Shown here: positions 25,993 to 32,642 of the stretch, one piece after another
Position numbering within the stretch: position 1 is the first letter of the stretch
Layout: each line of letters opens with the position of its first letter
Virus record (IMG/VR): IMGVR_UViG_3300035698_017135
Location: 1 to 46,712 of that record
DNA from: a virus
DNA: 46,712 nt
Reading direction: 5' to 3' (one strand)
Made by a program: the position numbers and the translations under genes
Notes under the pieces: generated by a model
Told to the model about the DNA's origin: nothing
What the model saw: the letters and a program-made list of their open reading frames with translations, nothing else
Database searches by the model: none

Positions 25993-27585
25993 TTACCACC
26001 AGTCGGCGCCATTCTCTTTCTCGAAATCGGACTCGTCAATGTACGACGGTTGGTCACCTTCGAAGTCAGGCACCCAGGGGTAGAGGACGAGGTACCTCAA
26101 CGCGTCACGGAAGTCCTTGTACTTTTCCGCCATTTTCTCTGTGAGTACGTCTGGGTCACGGTTAGGCATAAATGAGGAATAGGCGAGTGCGTTGATCGTG
26201 TTGCTGCAGTTGGCCCGGATGCGCAGCTTGGGCCGGTTCCAGATCGAGAGATCCTGGCGATTGTCGTAAGACAGCATCTGGCGGATCTTCTCGATCCCAG
26301 TCTCCTCACGCTCGGCGCCATCCATGCGGCAGTCCCAGTAGAGGCCCGCGGCCATGAAGTCGTCCTGGATCGAGGTGTGCCGCTCTCCCTTGATCGTGGG
26401 CGACGCGAGACCGAAGCGGGGATCGAGGCAACGGTAGTTAGGGATAATCCCGTTTTCTTTGACCCGGATGATCTTGCAGTAGTCTGGCACGGTATTTGTC
26501 GAGGAGCGCATTTTGTGGTGGTCCGTGTTGGGCCACTCGTCGTAGATCAGGAGCTCGCCGTCGGAGTGCCAGGCGCCCCAGACGAAGGCGAAGGGACGGC
26601 GGTGGGCAGGGTCGCAGGCGACGCCGATGACGCGCTTCGGAGGGAGAGGCGTCTCTTCAGGGACGATGTGGGCCGACTCCTCAAATTGGGGGAAGGCGCG
26701 GTGGGAGAGAAAGCTCCAGGAGCCACTCTTCCGTGCGGCGCGCTCCTCCTCGGTGAAGCCCCCGCCTTGGAGGAATTCGCGCTTGGCCTGGTCCGAGACG
26801 TGGGGGTTCTCGTTCATGTCCCCCGCGTGGACCCCGATCGTGACCTCGTCGAGTTCGTCGCCCTTCTGGATGAAGATCTCGTAGATCCAGGGGGCGTTGG
26901 GACCGACGGGCGTTGCGGTCATCCAGAGGCGCCCCATGCGGTCCGTGAGGCCACGCCAGAGGGGAGCCCAGATGGCACGCTTCGGGGGCTCGTCGAACGA
27001 GGCAGAGCCGAAGTCCTGGCCCTCGTAGGCCATTGGATCCTGCTCGCCCGAGGCGAAGTGGAGCTCGCCGCCGAAGGTGTTCAATTCGGGAGGAAAGTAA
27101 ACCACGAGTGGAATTGATTGCGCCCCGCGGAGGACACGGAACTTCGGGTGGGCTCGTACCGCGGGTGGGAGGAAGCCCTCGATCTTCGGCCACATCGTGG
27201 AGAGGATGCCCTGGCGAGCGGGGAGGCCCGTGGCGCACAGGTGCTTGTTGGGCAGCATGAGGGGCAGGTGGTCGGCCCGCTTGACCCAGTACTCCTTCGG
27301 GACGGTGTCTCGAGACGGATAGTCGCCGTTGTCGTCGAGTTTGAGGCCCGGGACCTCCCAGACCCTGTAGCCGTAGAGGGCCGCGAGGATCTCCGCGGCG
27401 TTCATGTGGCTCTTACCCCAACGGTTTCCTGGATGGACTATAGAAATTCTGTGATTTCTTATACAGTCATGGGCACGCTGTTGTCCTACGTGGGGCTCGT
27501 AGTAAATCAATGGGGCACTGCGTTTACGGCGATTGCGTTCGTTGATGGCAGCGAGCTGGCGCTCCTTGTCAAGTCGTTTAGTCAT
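25993..27585 (-). CDS. terL: Terminase large subunit (530 aa)
   Basis: The N-terminal ATPase has a Walker A variant HPGNRWGKS near residues 51-59, a Walker B ending in FGSASFDEPP, and a coupling motif WMTATP. The C-terminal half has acidic nuclease residues in VIGVACDPAHRR and NYRCLDPRFG. It is the packaging motor that cuts concatemers and pumps DNA through the portal. The ATG at 27585 is chosen; an in-frame GTG at 27618 is an alternative. The start overlaps the HNH stop by eight bases. Length is normal for podoviruses. Packaging type (headful or cos) cannot be read from this, though permuted ends hint at headful. Confidence 0.9.
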   Translation of the reverse strand: MTKRLDKERQLAAINERNRRKRSAPLIYYEPHVGQQRAHDCIRNHRISIVHPGNRWGKSHMNAAEILAALYGYRVWEVPGLKLDDNGDYPSRDTVPKEYWVKRADHLPLMLPNKHLCATGLPARQGILSTMWPKIEGFLPPAVRAHPKFRVLRGAQSIPLVVYFPPELNTFGGELHFASGEQDPMAYEGQDFGSASFDEPPKRAIWAPLWRGLTDRMGRLWMTATPVGPNAPWIYEIFIQKGDELDEVTIGVHAGDMNENPHVSDQAKREFLQGGGFTEEERAARKSGSWSFLSHRAFPQFEESAHIVPEETPLPPKRVIGVACDPAHRRPFAFVWGAWHSDGELLIYDEWPNTDHHKMRSSTNTVPDYCKIIRVKENGIIPNYRCLDPRFGLASPTIKGERHTSIQDDFMAAGLYWDCRMDGAEREETGIEKIRQMLSYDNRQDLSIWNRPKLRIRANCSNTINALAYSSFMPNRDPDVLTEKMAEKYKDFRDALRYLVLYPWVPDFEGDQPSYIDESDFEKENGADWW

Positions 27586-27955
27586 TCGTAGTGTGCTCAA
27601 TTCGGTGGCAGTTGGCACAGAGTACTACGCACTTCTCGACCTCGGCCATGATAGCGGCCCAGCCGTAGTCATTGCTGACCATGTTCGAGACGTGGTAGGA
27701 CTTCGTGTCCTCGTCTACGTGGTGGAAATCCAGGGCGGCGGGGTGTTCGGCGAAGCGGCACTTGGCACAGCCTTCGAAGGTCTTGTGGGCCTGGAGGCGG
27801 CGGCGCTTCTCCTTAGTCCGCGCAGACTTGTCCAAATACCGACAGGGTTGGCACTTAGGGCGTAGTCCGTCGTGGGTACCCTTCTGGTTAAGGAAGTCAG
27901 ACACGGATAGCTCCTGGCCCCACCCCTTACAGACCTTGGTGGGTTCAACCGTCAC
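27578..27955 (-). CDS. HNH homing endonuclease between terminase subunits (125 aa)
   Basis: The sequence has LDFHHVDEDTKSYHV and EKCVVLCANCHRIEH with all HNH metal-binding residues, plus an N-terminal CKGWGQELSVSDF...CQPC zinc-ribbon-like segment and CAKC. It starts with a GTGA overlap with the small terminase stop and ends eight bases inside the large terminase start, so it is wedged between subunits without breaking either gene. It is a free-standing mobile nuclease; related copies sit at 15093, 20821, 28735 and 37199. Confidence 0.85.
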   Translation of the reverse strand: MTVEPTKVCKGWGQELSVSDFLNQKGTHDGLRPKCQPCRYLDKSARTKEKRRRLQAHKTFEGCAKCRFAEHPAALDFHHVDEDTKSYHVSNMVSNDYGWAAIMAEVEKCVVLCANCHRIEHTTND

Positions 27956-28506
27956 TCTTTTTCCTTATCTGGTTTGGGTGTAACAGTTACGGTCTTGATT
28001 CCGGACCTGGCTTCGATGAGGCGGTCTAGCTCGTCGTCGGAGAGGGTGGCAGGATCGAAGTCGTTGACCTTCGAGGAGGTGTGGTGGACGTGGGTGCGGT
28101 TCACGATCTGGTTGAACCGGTCGTAGTAGAGCCGCATGGCGGCGACGTCCCCCCCAGCGGCGCGGCGGAGGAGGGCGGCGTCCACGAGCCCGATGCGTTT
28201 GGAGATTACGCGTTGGACCTGGGACGAGAGCCAGGCGCAGCGGACGGGGTGAGCCATGGCTCGAGTGATCGTGGACTTGTCGACGTCCATGACGTCCGCG
28301 ATCTCAGAGAAGGTGATCGCCCCGCCGACCATGGCCTCCGCGATGAGGAGGTCCATCTCGGTGACGGGGTAGACCCGGATGTCGTCGTCCGACACGTCGA
28401 GGGAGCGCTCGGCGATCTTGGTGAGGGCCGGGACGACCCGGCGTTGGCGCCCCCTCTTGGGCTTCTCAGGGCCAGGAGAGCTGGGAATCACGTTTTCAGA
28501 GGCCAC
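27952..28506 (-). CDS. terS: Terminase small subunit (184 aa)
   Basis: The middle of this 184-residue protein has a helix-turn-helix (ITFSEIADVMDVDKSTITRAM) near residues 65-85, then helices that could form the oligomer core (RVISKRIGLVDAALLRRAAGG). The N-terminus is basic (KPKRGRQRRV) and the acidic C-terminus ends in Lys/Glu. A DNA-binding protein of this size directly upstream of the large terminase is the small subunit, which selects phage DNA for packaging. It begins with GTG at 28506 with a weak AAAGG site; its stop overlaps the HNH start by four bases. The long region upstream likely holds its promoter. Confidence 0.85.
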   Translation of the reverse strand: MASENVIPSSPGPEKPKRGRQRRVVPALTKIAERSLDVSDDDIRVYPVTEMDLLIAEAMVGGAITFSEIADVMDVDKSTITRAMAHPVRCAWLSSQVQRVISKRIGLVDAALLRRAAGGDVAAMRLYYDRFNQIVNRTHVHHTSSKVNDFDPATLSDDELDRLIEARSGIKTVTVTPKPDKEKE

Positions 28507-28625
28507 AGAGGCGCGCCTTTCTCGGCGAGAAGTCGTAAGATGCGAAGAGTCATGACCGTAGTGTTCGTTCCGCTGCTTGTTGTTCTTTCTGTCTACATCC
28601 GTACTTCTTTATCCTATAGTAGTAC

Positions 28626-28694
28626 TTCTCATCTTCATTTGTATACTATAGGGTCATAGGGGCAGGGGCCAATGTATGCAAACGTACATGAGAA
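28626..28694. promoter_or_regulatory. Inverted pair of 21-base motifs upstream of terS
   Basis: Two copies of the motif TTCTCATNTNCRTTTGYATA (followed by C) face each other: one on the plus strand at 28626-28646, one on the minus strand at 28674-28694, with a 27-base gap. They agree at 17 of 21 positions. A third copy lies at 32341-32361. The core TTTGTATACT resembles an extended -10 element. The dyad upstream of the first packaging gene suggests a promoter or regulator-binding site, possibly for the late unit. Confidence 0.55.
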
Positions 28695-28734
28695 AGGCTT
28701 CTCCGGCACTTTTCGAAAGACATCTGTATACGGG

Positions 28735-29106
28735 TCAAAGAACAAGTCCGAACCTCCCCGAGTGCTCCAGCGCGTGACAGTTCGCACAAAGCACGTCGCA
28801 CTTCGCCGCCTCAGCCAGGATCCTGTCCCACTTCAGACCCACCCCACGCGCCAGGTTGAACTTCTTCGTCTTGGGGTCGCGGTGGTGGAAGTGTCGACAC
28901 GCCGGCGCCAACATCTCCTTGCAGACCTGGCACCCTGTCTCCGCCTTGAGCACCGACAGCCAGTAGGTGTTCCGGTGCCTCTTGGTCGACTCGAAGTCAG
29001 AGTACCCCGAGGTGCGTTGGGGATGATCCACCAGGACGCCCCGCAGTGCCCCTGGCTTGGCCGCTAAGACGTCCGGACCGGCTGGCCCTTGTTCGGAGAT
29101 GTCCAT
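28735..29106 (-). CDS. HNH homing endonuclease (123 aa)
   Basis: The HNH core is HFHHRDPKTKKFNL with AKCDVLCANCHALEH; a first Cys pair CQVCKEML precedes it. The N-terminal 45 residues differ from those of the other nucleases and include a KPGALRGVLVDHP segment that may be a DNA-binding extension. It starts within a TGATG overlap at the end of the GroES-like gene and is followed by the 228-base region that carries the inverted motif pair. It is a further member of the phage's HNH set. Confidence 0.8.
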   Translation of the reverse strand: MDISEQGPAGPDVLAAKPGALRGVLVDHPQRTSGYSDFESTKRHRNTYWLSVLKAETGCQVCKEMLAPACRHFHHRDPKTKKFNLARGVGLKWDRILAEAAKCDVLCANCHALEHSGRFGLVL

Positions 29107-29456
29107 CAGCTCAAGTCCGCCCTACGGGCGTACAGCACCTGATCCTTGTGGAGCACCACGAGCTCCTGCTCGCCCTCCTTGAACTCCGTCGCCTGACCCG
29201 GCGGGAAGGTCACCAGGTCACCCACAGCGTAGAGGGCCTCCTTGCCGGCCACCATGACCCGTGCCTGGAGTTGACGACCTTCTTGGTGGGGTAGTACCAG
29301 TCCGCCCGGGGTCACGTCAGACGGGCGCACAGGGACGCACAGGAGCTTGTGCTCGTGGATGACCGGAACCGCGTCTCCGAAGACCGCCTTCAACGGGGAC
29401 AAAAAGTCCGAATCAGTGTGGATCGCATCTCCCAAAACTACCTTCTTTCTGAACAT
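29106..29456 (-). CDS. GroES-like co-chaperonin (116 aa)
   Basis: The central part follows the GroES (Cpn10) plan: HKLLCVPVRPSDVTPGG, then LVLPHQEGRQLQARVMVAGK, a VGDLVTFPPGQATEFK loop that matches the VGDRVLFxxxxGTEVK signature, and a closing strand LVVLHKDQVLYARR. Length is near the usual 95-110 residues with a 30-residue N-terminal extension. Phage co-chaperonins such as T4 Gp31 pair with host GroEL to fold large capsid proteins. It lies at the start of the packaging unit, overlapping the HNH gene by one base, which fits a role in head assembly. No GroEL partner is coded here, so host GroEL would be used. Confidence 0.8.
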   Translation of the reverse strand: MFRKKVVLGDAIHTDSDFLSPLKAVFGDAVPVIHEHKLLCVPVRPSDVTPGGLVLPHQEGRQLQARVMVAGKEALYAVGDLVTFPPGQATEFKEGEQELVVLHKDQVLYARRADLS

Positions 29457-29488
29457 TCAGTGTACACCGGCGTACATGTGTGGTACAA

Positions 29489-29836
29489 TCAACCCTTGGT
29501 CGAGCGCAGGAAATTCAGCGGATACACCCGACCCGCCTTGGAAATCCCCAACTTGATCGCCTTATTCTCCCGCGGGCGCTCCCGCAGGATCATGACAGTC
29601 TCCGCGACCAGCTGCTCCTCTTCCCCCTCGAGCCGCAGCACCCGCACCGACAGGTCTTCACTCCACCACTTCTTGGTGCGCTTGTGCTGCTTCAATCGAG
29701 TCGGGATGTGCTTGCTCTGCCCGATGTACACCGTCTTCTCGCCGTCGAGGAACGCGTACAGTCCGGGCAGTTGAATGGGAGTTGAGCTGGTGTCAAATTC
29801 GTCGAAGTCCTCTAACGTAACTGAGAACGGATCCAT
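29489..29836 (-). CDS. GIY-YIG endonuclease (115 aa)
   Basis: From the ATG at 29836 the product has the GIY-YIG signature: PGLYAFLDGEKTVYIGQSKHIPTR-like order, with the Tyr pair, the conserved Arg, and the helical IPTRLKQH region, followed by a catalytic Glu candidate (VAETVMIL). At 115 residues it is a compact single-domain nuclease with no separate DNA-binding extension. It faces the HTH gene at 29847, ten bases away. It may be a homing endonuclease or a nuclease in DNA degradation; the former fits the many mobile nucleases nearby. Confidence 0.8.
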   Translation of the reverse strand: MDPFSVTLEDFDEFDTSSTPIQLPGLYAFLDGEKTVYIGQSKHIPTRLKQHKRTKKWWSEDLSVRVLRLEGEEEQLVAETVMILRERPRENKAIKLGISKAGRVYPLNFLRSTKG

Positions 29837-29846
29837 CACGGCGCCG

Positions 29847-30248
29847 ATGCTGCTGGTGCTGGCCGACAATTACCACCGCCGCCGACGCACGTCGACTGGG
29901 CTCGAGGGTTTACAGTATCAGCCCACGCACCGCTCCGATGGGCTCCTGCTACAGGGGAACGGCCCCCAGAATGACGGCTGTTCCCCACAGGAGGCCACTG
30001 AGCACCTCATCTGGCGCCTCCAGCCACTCATCCGTGATTGGCCCGACACTGACCGCGCCATCCTCGCACTACGCATGGAAGGGGAGACGGTCCGTGCCAT
30101 CAAGCGCGAGCTCTCCATCTCAGGCTCTCGAGTCTGTCGGGTGGTCAAAGCGGTAAGGAACTTCTTCGATGACGGAACTACCTTTGTGGGCGGTATTTAC
30201 GAAACTGATCATTCGACGCATTGGCCACCGGACGCGCCTCTATCTTGA
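29847..30248 (+). CDS. Sigma-region-4-like HTH protein (133 aa)
   Basis: Residues about 65-110 read as a sigma factor region 4 type helix-turn-helix: WPDTDRAILALRMEGETV, then RAIKRELSISGSRVCRVVKAV, with conserved spacing of Leu, Arg and Ser. The first 60 residues are unstructured-looking with basic residues. I start it at the ATG at 29847, since an upstream start would run far into the opposed GIY-YIG gene; no clear ribosome site is visible. Its last 80 bases overlap the next gene in another frame. It could be a phage transcription regulator acting on the adjacent intergenic region. Confidence 0.55.
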   Translation: MLLVLADNYHRRRRTSTGLEGLQYQPTHRSDGLLLQGNGPQNDGCSPQEATEHLIWRLQPLIRDWPDTDRAILALRMEGETVRAIKRELSISGSRVCRVVKAVRNFFDDGTTFVGGIYETDHSTHWPPDAPLS

Positions 30249-30528
30249 GGTGCCCACCGGATCGCGGGGCCGCGCGCAGAAGCTCCAGCTCTTGCTCCAG
30301 ACCGGCCGGGTTGAGAACGGTACGCTCCGGGTCGAAGGGCGGGGCCTTCTGGGCGCTATGCGCCAACTGGGCTTTCCGCCTCTGGTCCTGGAGGCAGTCG
30401 AGAATTATGCCGCACTAAGGGGCACACCTGGAGTTCGGACCCCGAAAGACCAGCTTGTTGATCGAGATATCGCACTCAGGGAGCTGCAAAACCTTGTGGG
30501 GGACGCATTTGAGGACGCTCTCCTCTAG
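30169..30528 (+). CDS. Unknown protein (119 aa)
   Basis: The ATG at 30169 has AAGGAA eight bases upstream. The 119-residue product is basic in the first half (IIRRIGHRTRLYLEVPTGSRGRAQK) and helical and acidic in the second (VENYAALRG, ALRELQNLVGDAFEDALL). It overlaps the sigma-like gene by 80 bases, an unusually long overlap for this genome. It precedes the largest gene-free stretch. I do not recognise it; a regulator is a possibility only because of its position. Confidence 0.55.
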   Translation: MTELPLWAVFTKLIIRRIGHRTRLYLEVPTGSRGRAQKLQLLLQTGRVENGTLRVEGRGLLGAMRQLGFPPLVLEAVENYAALRGTPGVRTPKDQLVDRDIALRELQNLVGDAFEDALL

Positions 30529-30971
30529 CCCGCGGCCCTAAGAACGGGTGCCATAGATATCTCGGGGGTGTTCACACCAACACCACTATAATGACACTAG
30601 GAATTCCCCCCTCCCCACCCCTTCACCCCTGCACAAACCATGCCCGGCACGGCACTTGCCTACCCTCCCTGCAACTATCGTGCCAACCCGCACCGATTCG
30701 CGCCGGGTCGGACCGAGCCGGGGCGGTAGAGCCCTATTGTTTGTGCGCATGCGCGAGGCAAGCCAACACCACGCTCCTGATACCATAGTCCTCCGCGCGG
30801 GACACTATTGTGACACTGTGCGTCGACACGGTGCGGCACGTGACACTCCGTGTCACCTTGCCTCACCTACCCTCTCACACCCAACCCTTGCTACCATGCG
30901 ACCTTAGCCAATCCGCACCACCCCGGCACGCCCCTTGCTTCCTTTCTATCAACTCCAACCGAAAGGCCGCC
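30529..30971. promoter_or_regulatory. 443-base gene-free region with operator-like repeats
   Basis: This is the longest stretch without a convincing gene. It contains a TATAAT at 30587-30592 with no good -35 box, and GTGACAC at 30810-30816 and 30840-30846 spaced exactly 30 bases. GTGTCAC at 30850-30856 makes a 7-3-7 palindrome with the second copy. Two CTATTGT segments followed by TGTGCG, and two CTACCCTC pyrimidine blocks, are also present. It lies immediately ahead of the rightward early genes, so promoters and regulator sites are the likely content; an origin is also possible. Confidence 0.6.
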
Positions 30972-31094
30972 ATGAACAGCAACACCCGAAACACGATCGC
31001 TCTCGTCACTCGCCTTCTCATGGCTACCCCGCTTGTTGGAATCCTCGTTACCGCTGCCTACTTCCTTCACGGCCTCGTCGCTCGAATCGCCTAA
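30972..31094 (+). CDS. Small one-helix membrane protein (40 aa)
   Basis: The ATG at 30972 is preceded by GAAAGG. The 40-residue product has one hydrophobic segment (LLMATPLVGILVTAAYFLHGLV, residues about 14-36) after a polar start (MNSNTRNTI). It is the first gene after the regulatory region. Small early membrane proteins are common in phages and may target host envelope or takeover functions; nothing specific is visible here. Confidence 0.6.
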   Translation: MNSNTRNTIALVTRLLMATPLVGILVTAAYFLHGLVARIA

Positions 31095-31107
31095 CAAACG
31101 GACCACC

Positions 31108-31323
31108 ATGCTAGTTGTCGTCTCCCCTTTGACCTACAAGAACAACGGCCGTCAGTCATTCTCCGTGAGCGTCGGAACGCCTCGAGACGGGAGAAACCGC
31201 GCCATGCACACTTTCCACGCTACACTTGACGGCGCGACCCAACACCGAGTCAACGGGAACCACGCCGCCACGCTCGCCCGACCGATCGACCAAATCCACG
31301 CCGACTGGAAAGCCAAATCCTAA
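31108..31323 (+). CDS. Unknown small protein (71 aa)
   Basis: The ATG at 31108 gives a 71-residue protein with a beta-like start (MLVVVSPLTYKNNGRQSF) and a polar, His-rich middle (RNRAMHTFHATLDGATQHR). It is 13 bases after the membrane protein and overlaps the next gene's start codon by one base (TAATG). The family is unknown to me; the gene order and overlap support it being real. Confidence 0.6.
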   Translation: MLVVVSPLTYKNNGRQSFSVSVGTPRDGRNRAMHTFHATLDGATQHRVNGNHAATLARPIDQIHADWKAKS

Positions 31324-31535
31324 TGGAACTCGCAGTCTCGACCCGCGCTCGACGCGAAATCGCTGAACACGGCATTGCCGACGGCGCCATGAATGGTATA
31401 ACTTGGACCATTCGCCGACTCGGTGCGAAATTCGAACTCTTCCTCGAAGGCGAGTCGTCCGGCTCCTTCACCTCACTCGCCGAAACCCTCGCAATCTGCG
31501 AAGGCCTCACTCTCTCCCGAAAGGCTCAATCGTGA
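31323..31535 (+). CDS. Unknown small protein (70 aa)
   Basis: A 70-residue product with charged helices (STRARREIAEHG, FTSLAETLAICEGLTLS) and a beta-like middle (TWTIRRLGAKFELFLEG). It joins its neighbours by TAATG at the start and a GTGA overlap at the end, so it belongs to the same translational unit as the GP88-like gene. Its family is not recognised. Confidence 0.6.
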   Translation: MELAVSTRARREIAEHGIADGAMNGITWTIRRLGAKFELFLEGESSGSFTSLAETLAICEGLTLSRKAQS

Positions 31536-32311
31536 ACCGTCAAACGCGAGACGCCGCCGTAAGTGCATGGCGCGAGATCATGGAATCCGAGCACGCAACC
31601 GCCGAAATGCGAGCCGCACGGTTTCCGGTCACCCCCAAACTGCTAGGCTCCTCGATCAAGATCGCCAAAGGCGAGAAGCGCGGAATCTTGACCGCCATTC
31701 TCTACTTGTCTCCCGCGACCGAATCGGGCCGCAACCTTTGCCCCTGGGCAACCGCCGGCTGTGCGGCCGCGTGCCTCGGACACTCCTCCGGTCAAATGAC
31801 CTTCTCAACCTCCAAGAATTCGAGAATCTGGAAAACCGCGCTGTTCTTGTACGCTCGCCCCGTGTTCGATATGCTGCTCCACAATGAAATTGACGCTCAC
31901 GTCCGCAAGGCTCACGCGCTCGGCTTCAAACCGGCCGTCCGTTTGAACGGGACGTCCGATTGCCTTCCGGCGTGGTCGTTTGCCGAAGCATGGCCCGGCG
32001 TCCAGTTCTACGATTACACCAAATCAGTGCTCCGTGCGCGTCGGTTCGCCGCCGCCTTCTACCCCGCGAACTATCATGTTACCTTCTCCCGTTCGGGCGA
32101 GAACGACGCGGAGTGTATTGAGATTCTCGGGCTCGGCGGCAACGTCGCCGTTGTCTTCTCGGGCGAGCTGCCCCACCGCTGGCAAGGGTATCCCGTGTTG
32201 GACGCCGACGACACTGACCTCCGGTTCGACGACGCTCCGGGCCATGTCGCTGGATTGTCGTTCAAAGGCAACCGCGCCGACGTCGCCGGCTCTTTTGTGG
32301 TGCAAGGCTAA
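31532..32311 (+). CDS. GP88-like conserved phage protein (259 aa)
   Basis: The GTG at 31532 follows an AAAGG site. The product has NLCPWATAGCAAACLGHSSGQ near residues 60-85, the cysteine cluster of the phage GP88 family, then FSTSKNSRIWKTAL and later a VRLNGTSDCLP strand and a SGENDAEC loop. The family is widespread in phages and its function is not established; the Cys cluster (CPW...C...C) may bind metal. It is 259 residues, typical for the family as I recall it. It is coded among early small genes, so an early accessory role is likely. Confidence 0.65.
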   Translation: MNRQTRDAAVSAWREIMESEHATAEMRAARFPVTPKLLGSSIKIAKGEKRGILTAILYLSPATESGRNLCPWATAGCAAACLGHSSGQMTFSTSKNSRIWKTALFLYARPVFDMLLHNEIDAHVRKAHALGFKPAVRLNGTSDCLPAWSFAEAWPGVQFYDYTKSVLRARRFAAAFYPANYHVTFSRSGENDAECIEILGLGGNVAVVFSGELPHRWQGYPVLDADDTDLRFDDAPGHVAGLSFKGNRADVAGSFVVQG

Positions 32312-32340
32312 CGCGTGGCAAATTGCCCCTACTCTCTCTC

Positions 32341-32366
32341 TTCTCATATTCATTTGTATATGAGAA
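32341..32366. promoter_or_regulatory. Perfect inverted repeat containing the third copy of the repeated motif
   Basis: TTCTCATAT (32341-32349) and ATATGAGAA (32358-32366) are exact inverted repeats separated by eight bases. The left part, 32341-32361, matches the motif copies at 28626 and 28674 (19 of 21 identical to the first). It has no T tract, so it is unlikely to be a terminator. It sits ahead of the 62-residue zinc-ribbon gene and behind the GP88-like gene. Confidence 0.6.
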
Positions 32367-32394
32367 AGACCTCTCTAGGCCGAAACGAGACCAA

Positions 32395-32583
32395 ATGTCG
32401 AACCCCGGACCGCTCCGACCCGCTGACCTTCTTTTCCCCGGGCGGCGCGAGGCGATCGCAGCCGACCGTTGCGCCTCTTGCTTCGAGCCCTCCGGCGACT
32501 TCCGAAACGAGCTCTCGCGGAAGGAATTCCGGATCTCCGGCTTCTGCCAAGTCTGTCAGGATAAAACTTTCGGTGAGGACTAG
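32395..32583 (+). CDS. Small zinc-ribbon protein (62 aa)
   Basis: The ATG at 32395 gives 62 residues with two CxxC pairs, CASC near residue 28 and CQVC near residue 53. The pattern ELSRKEFRISGFCQVCQD is one I recall from many small phage proteins of unknown function. The four Cys likely bind one zinc. It lies between the inverted repeat and a candidate promoter for the next gene. The family role is unknown. Confidence 0.65.
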   Translation: MSNPGPLRPADLLFPGRREAIAADRCASCFEPSGDFRNELSRKEFRISGFCQVCQDKTFGED

Positions 32584-32599
32584 GCAAACGCTCCGACAC

Positions 32600-32608
32600 T
32601 GGTACAAT
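32600..32608 (+). promoter_or_regulatory. Candidate extended -10 promoter for the DUF932-like gene
   Basis: TGGTACAAT at 32600-32608 has the TGn-plus-hexamer form of an extended -10 element, 35 bases ahead of the ATG at 32643. The same nine bases occur at 29481-29489. No good -35 hexamer is seen. A GAAAGGGG ribosome site follows near 32629. Confidence 0.4.
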
Positions 32609-32642
32609 TGACGCTCACCCAATCCCTTGAAAGGGGACCACA

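Noticed and set aside
28641-28655. CTATAGGG near 28647, similar to the core of a T7-type promoter
   Set aside because: Only about eight bases agree, no second copy with the full consensus is seen, and the genome codes no T7-type RNA polymerase.
29459-29488. Minus-strand TTGTAC and TACACT with 18-base spacing before the GroES-like gene
   Set aside because: Transcription would begin inside or after the start codon at 29456, so it cannot make a normal message for that gene.
30591-30907. Short plus-strand frames in the gene-free region (Pro/Leu/His-rich)
   Set aside because: No ribosome site, no start/stop coupling with neighbours and composition unlike the phage's proteins.
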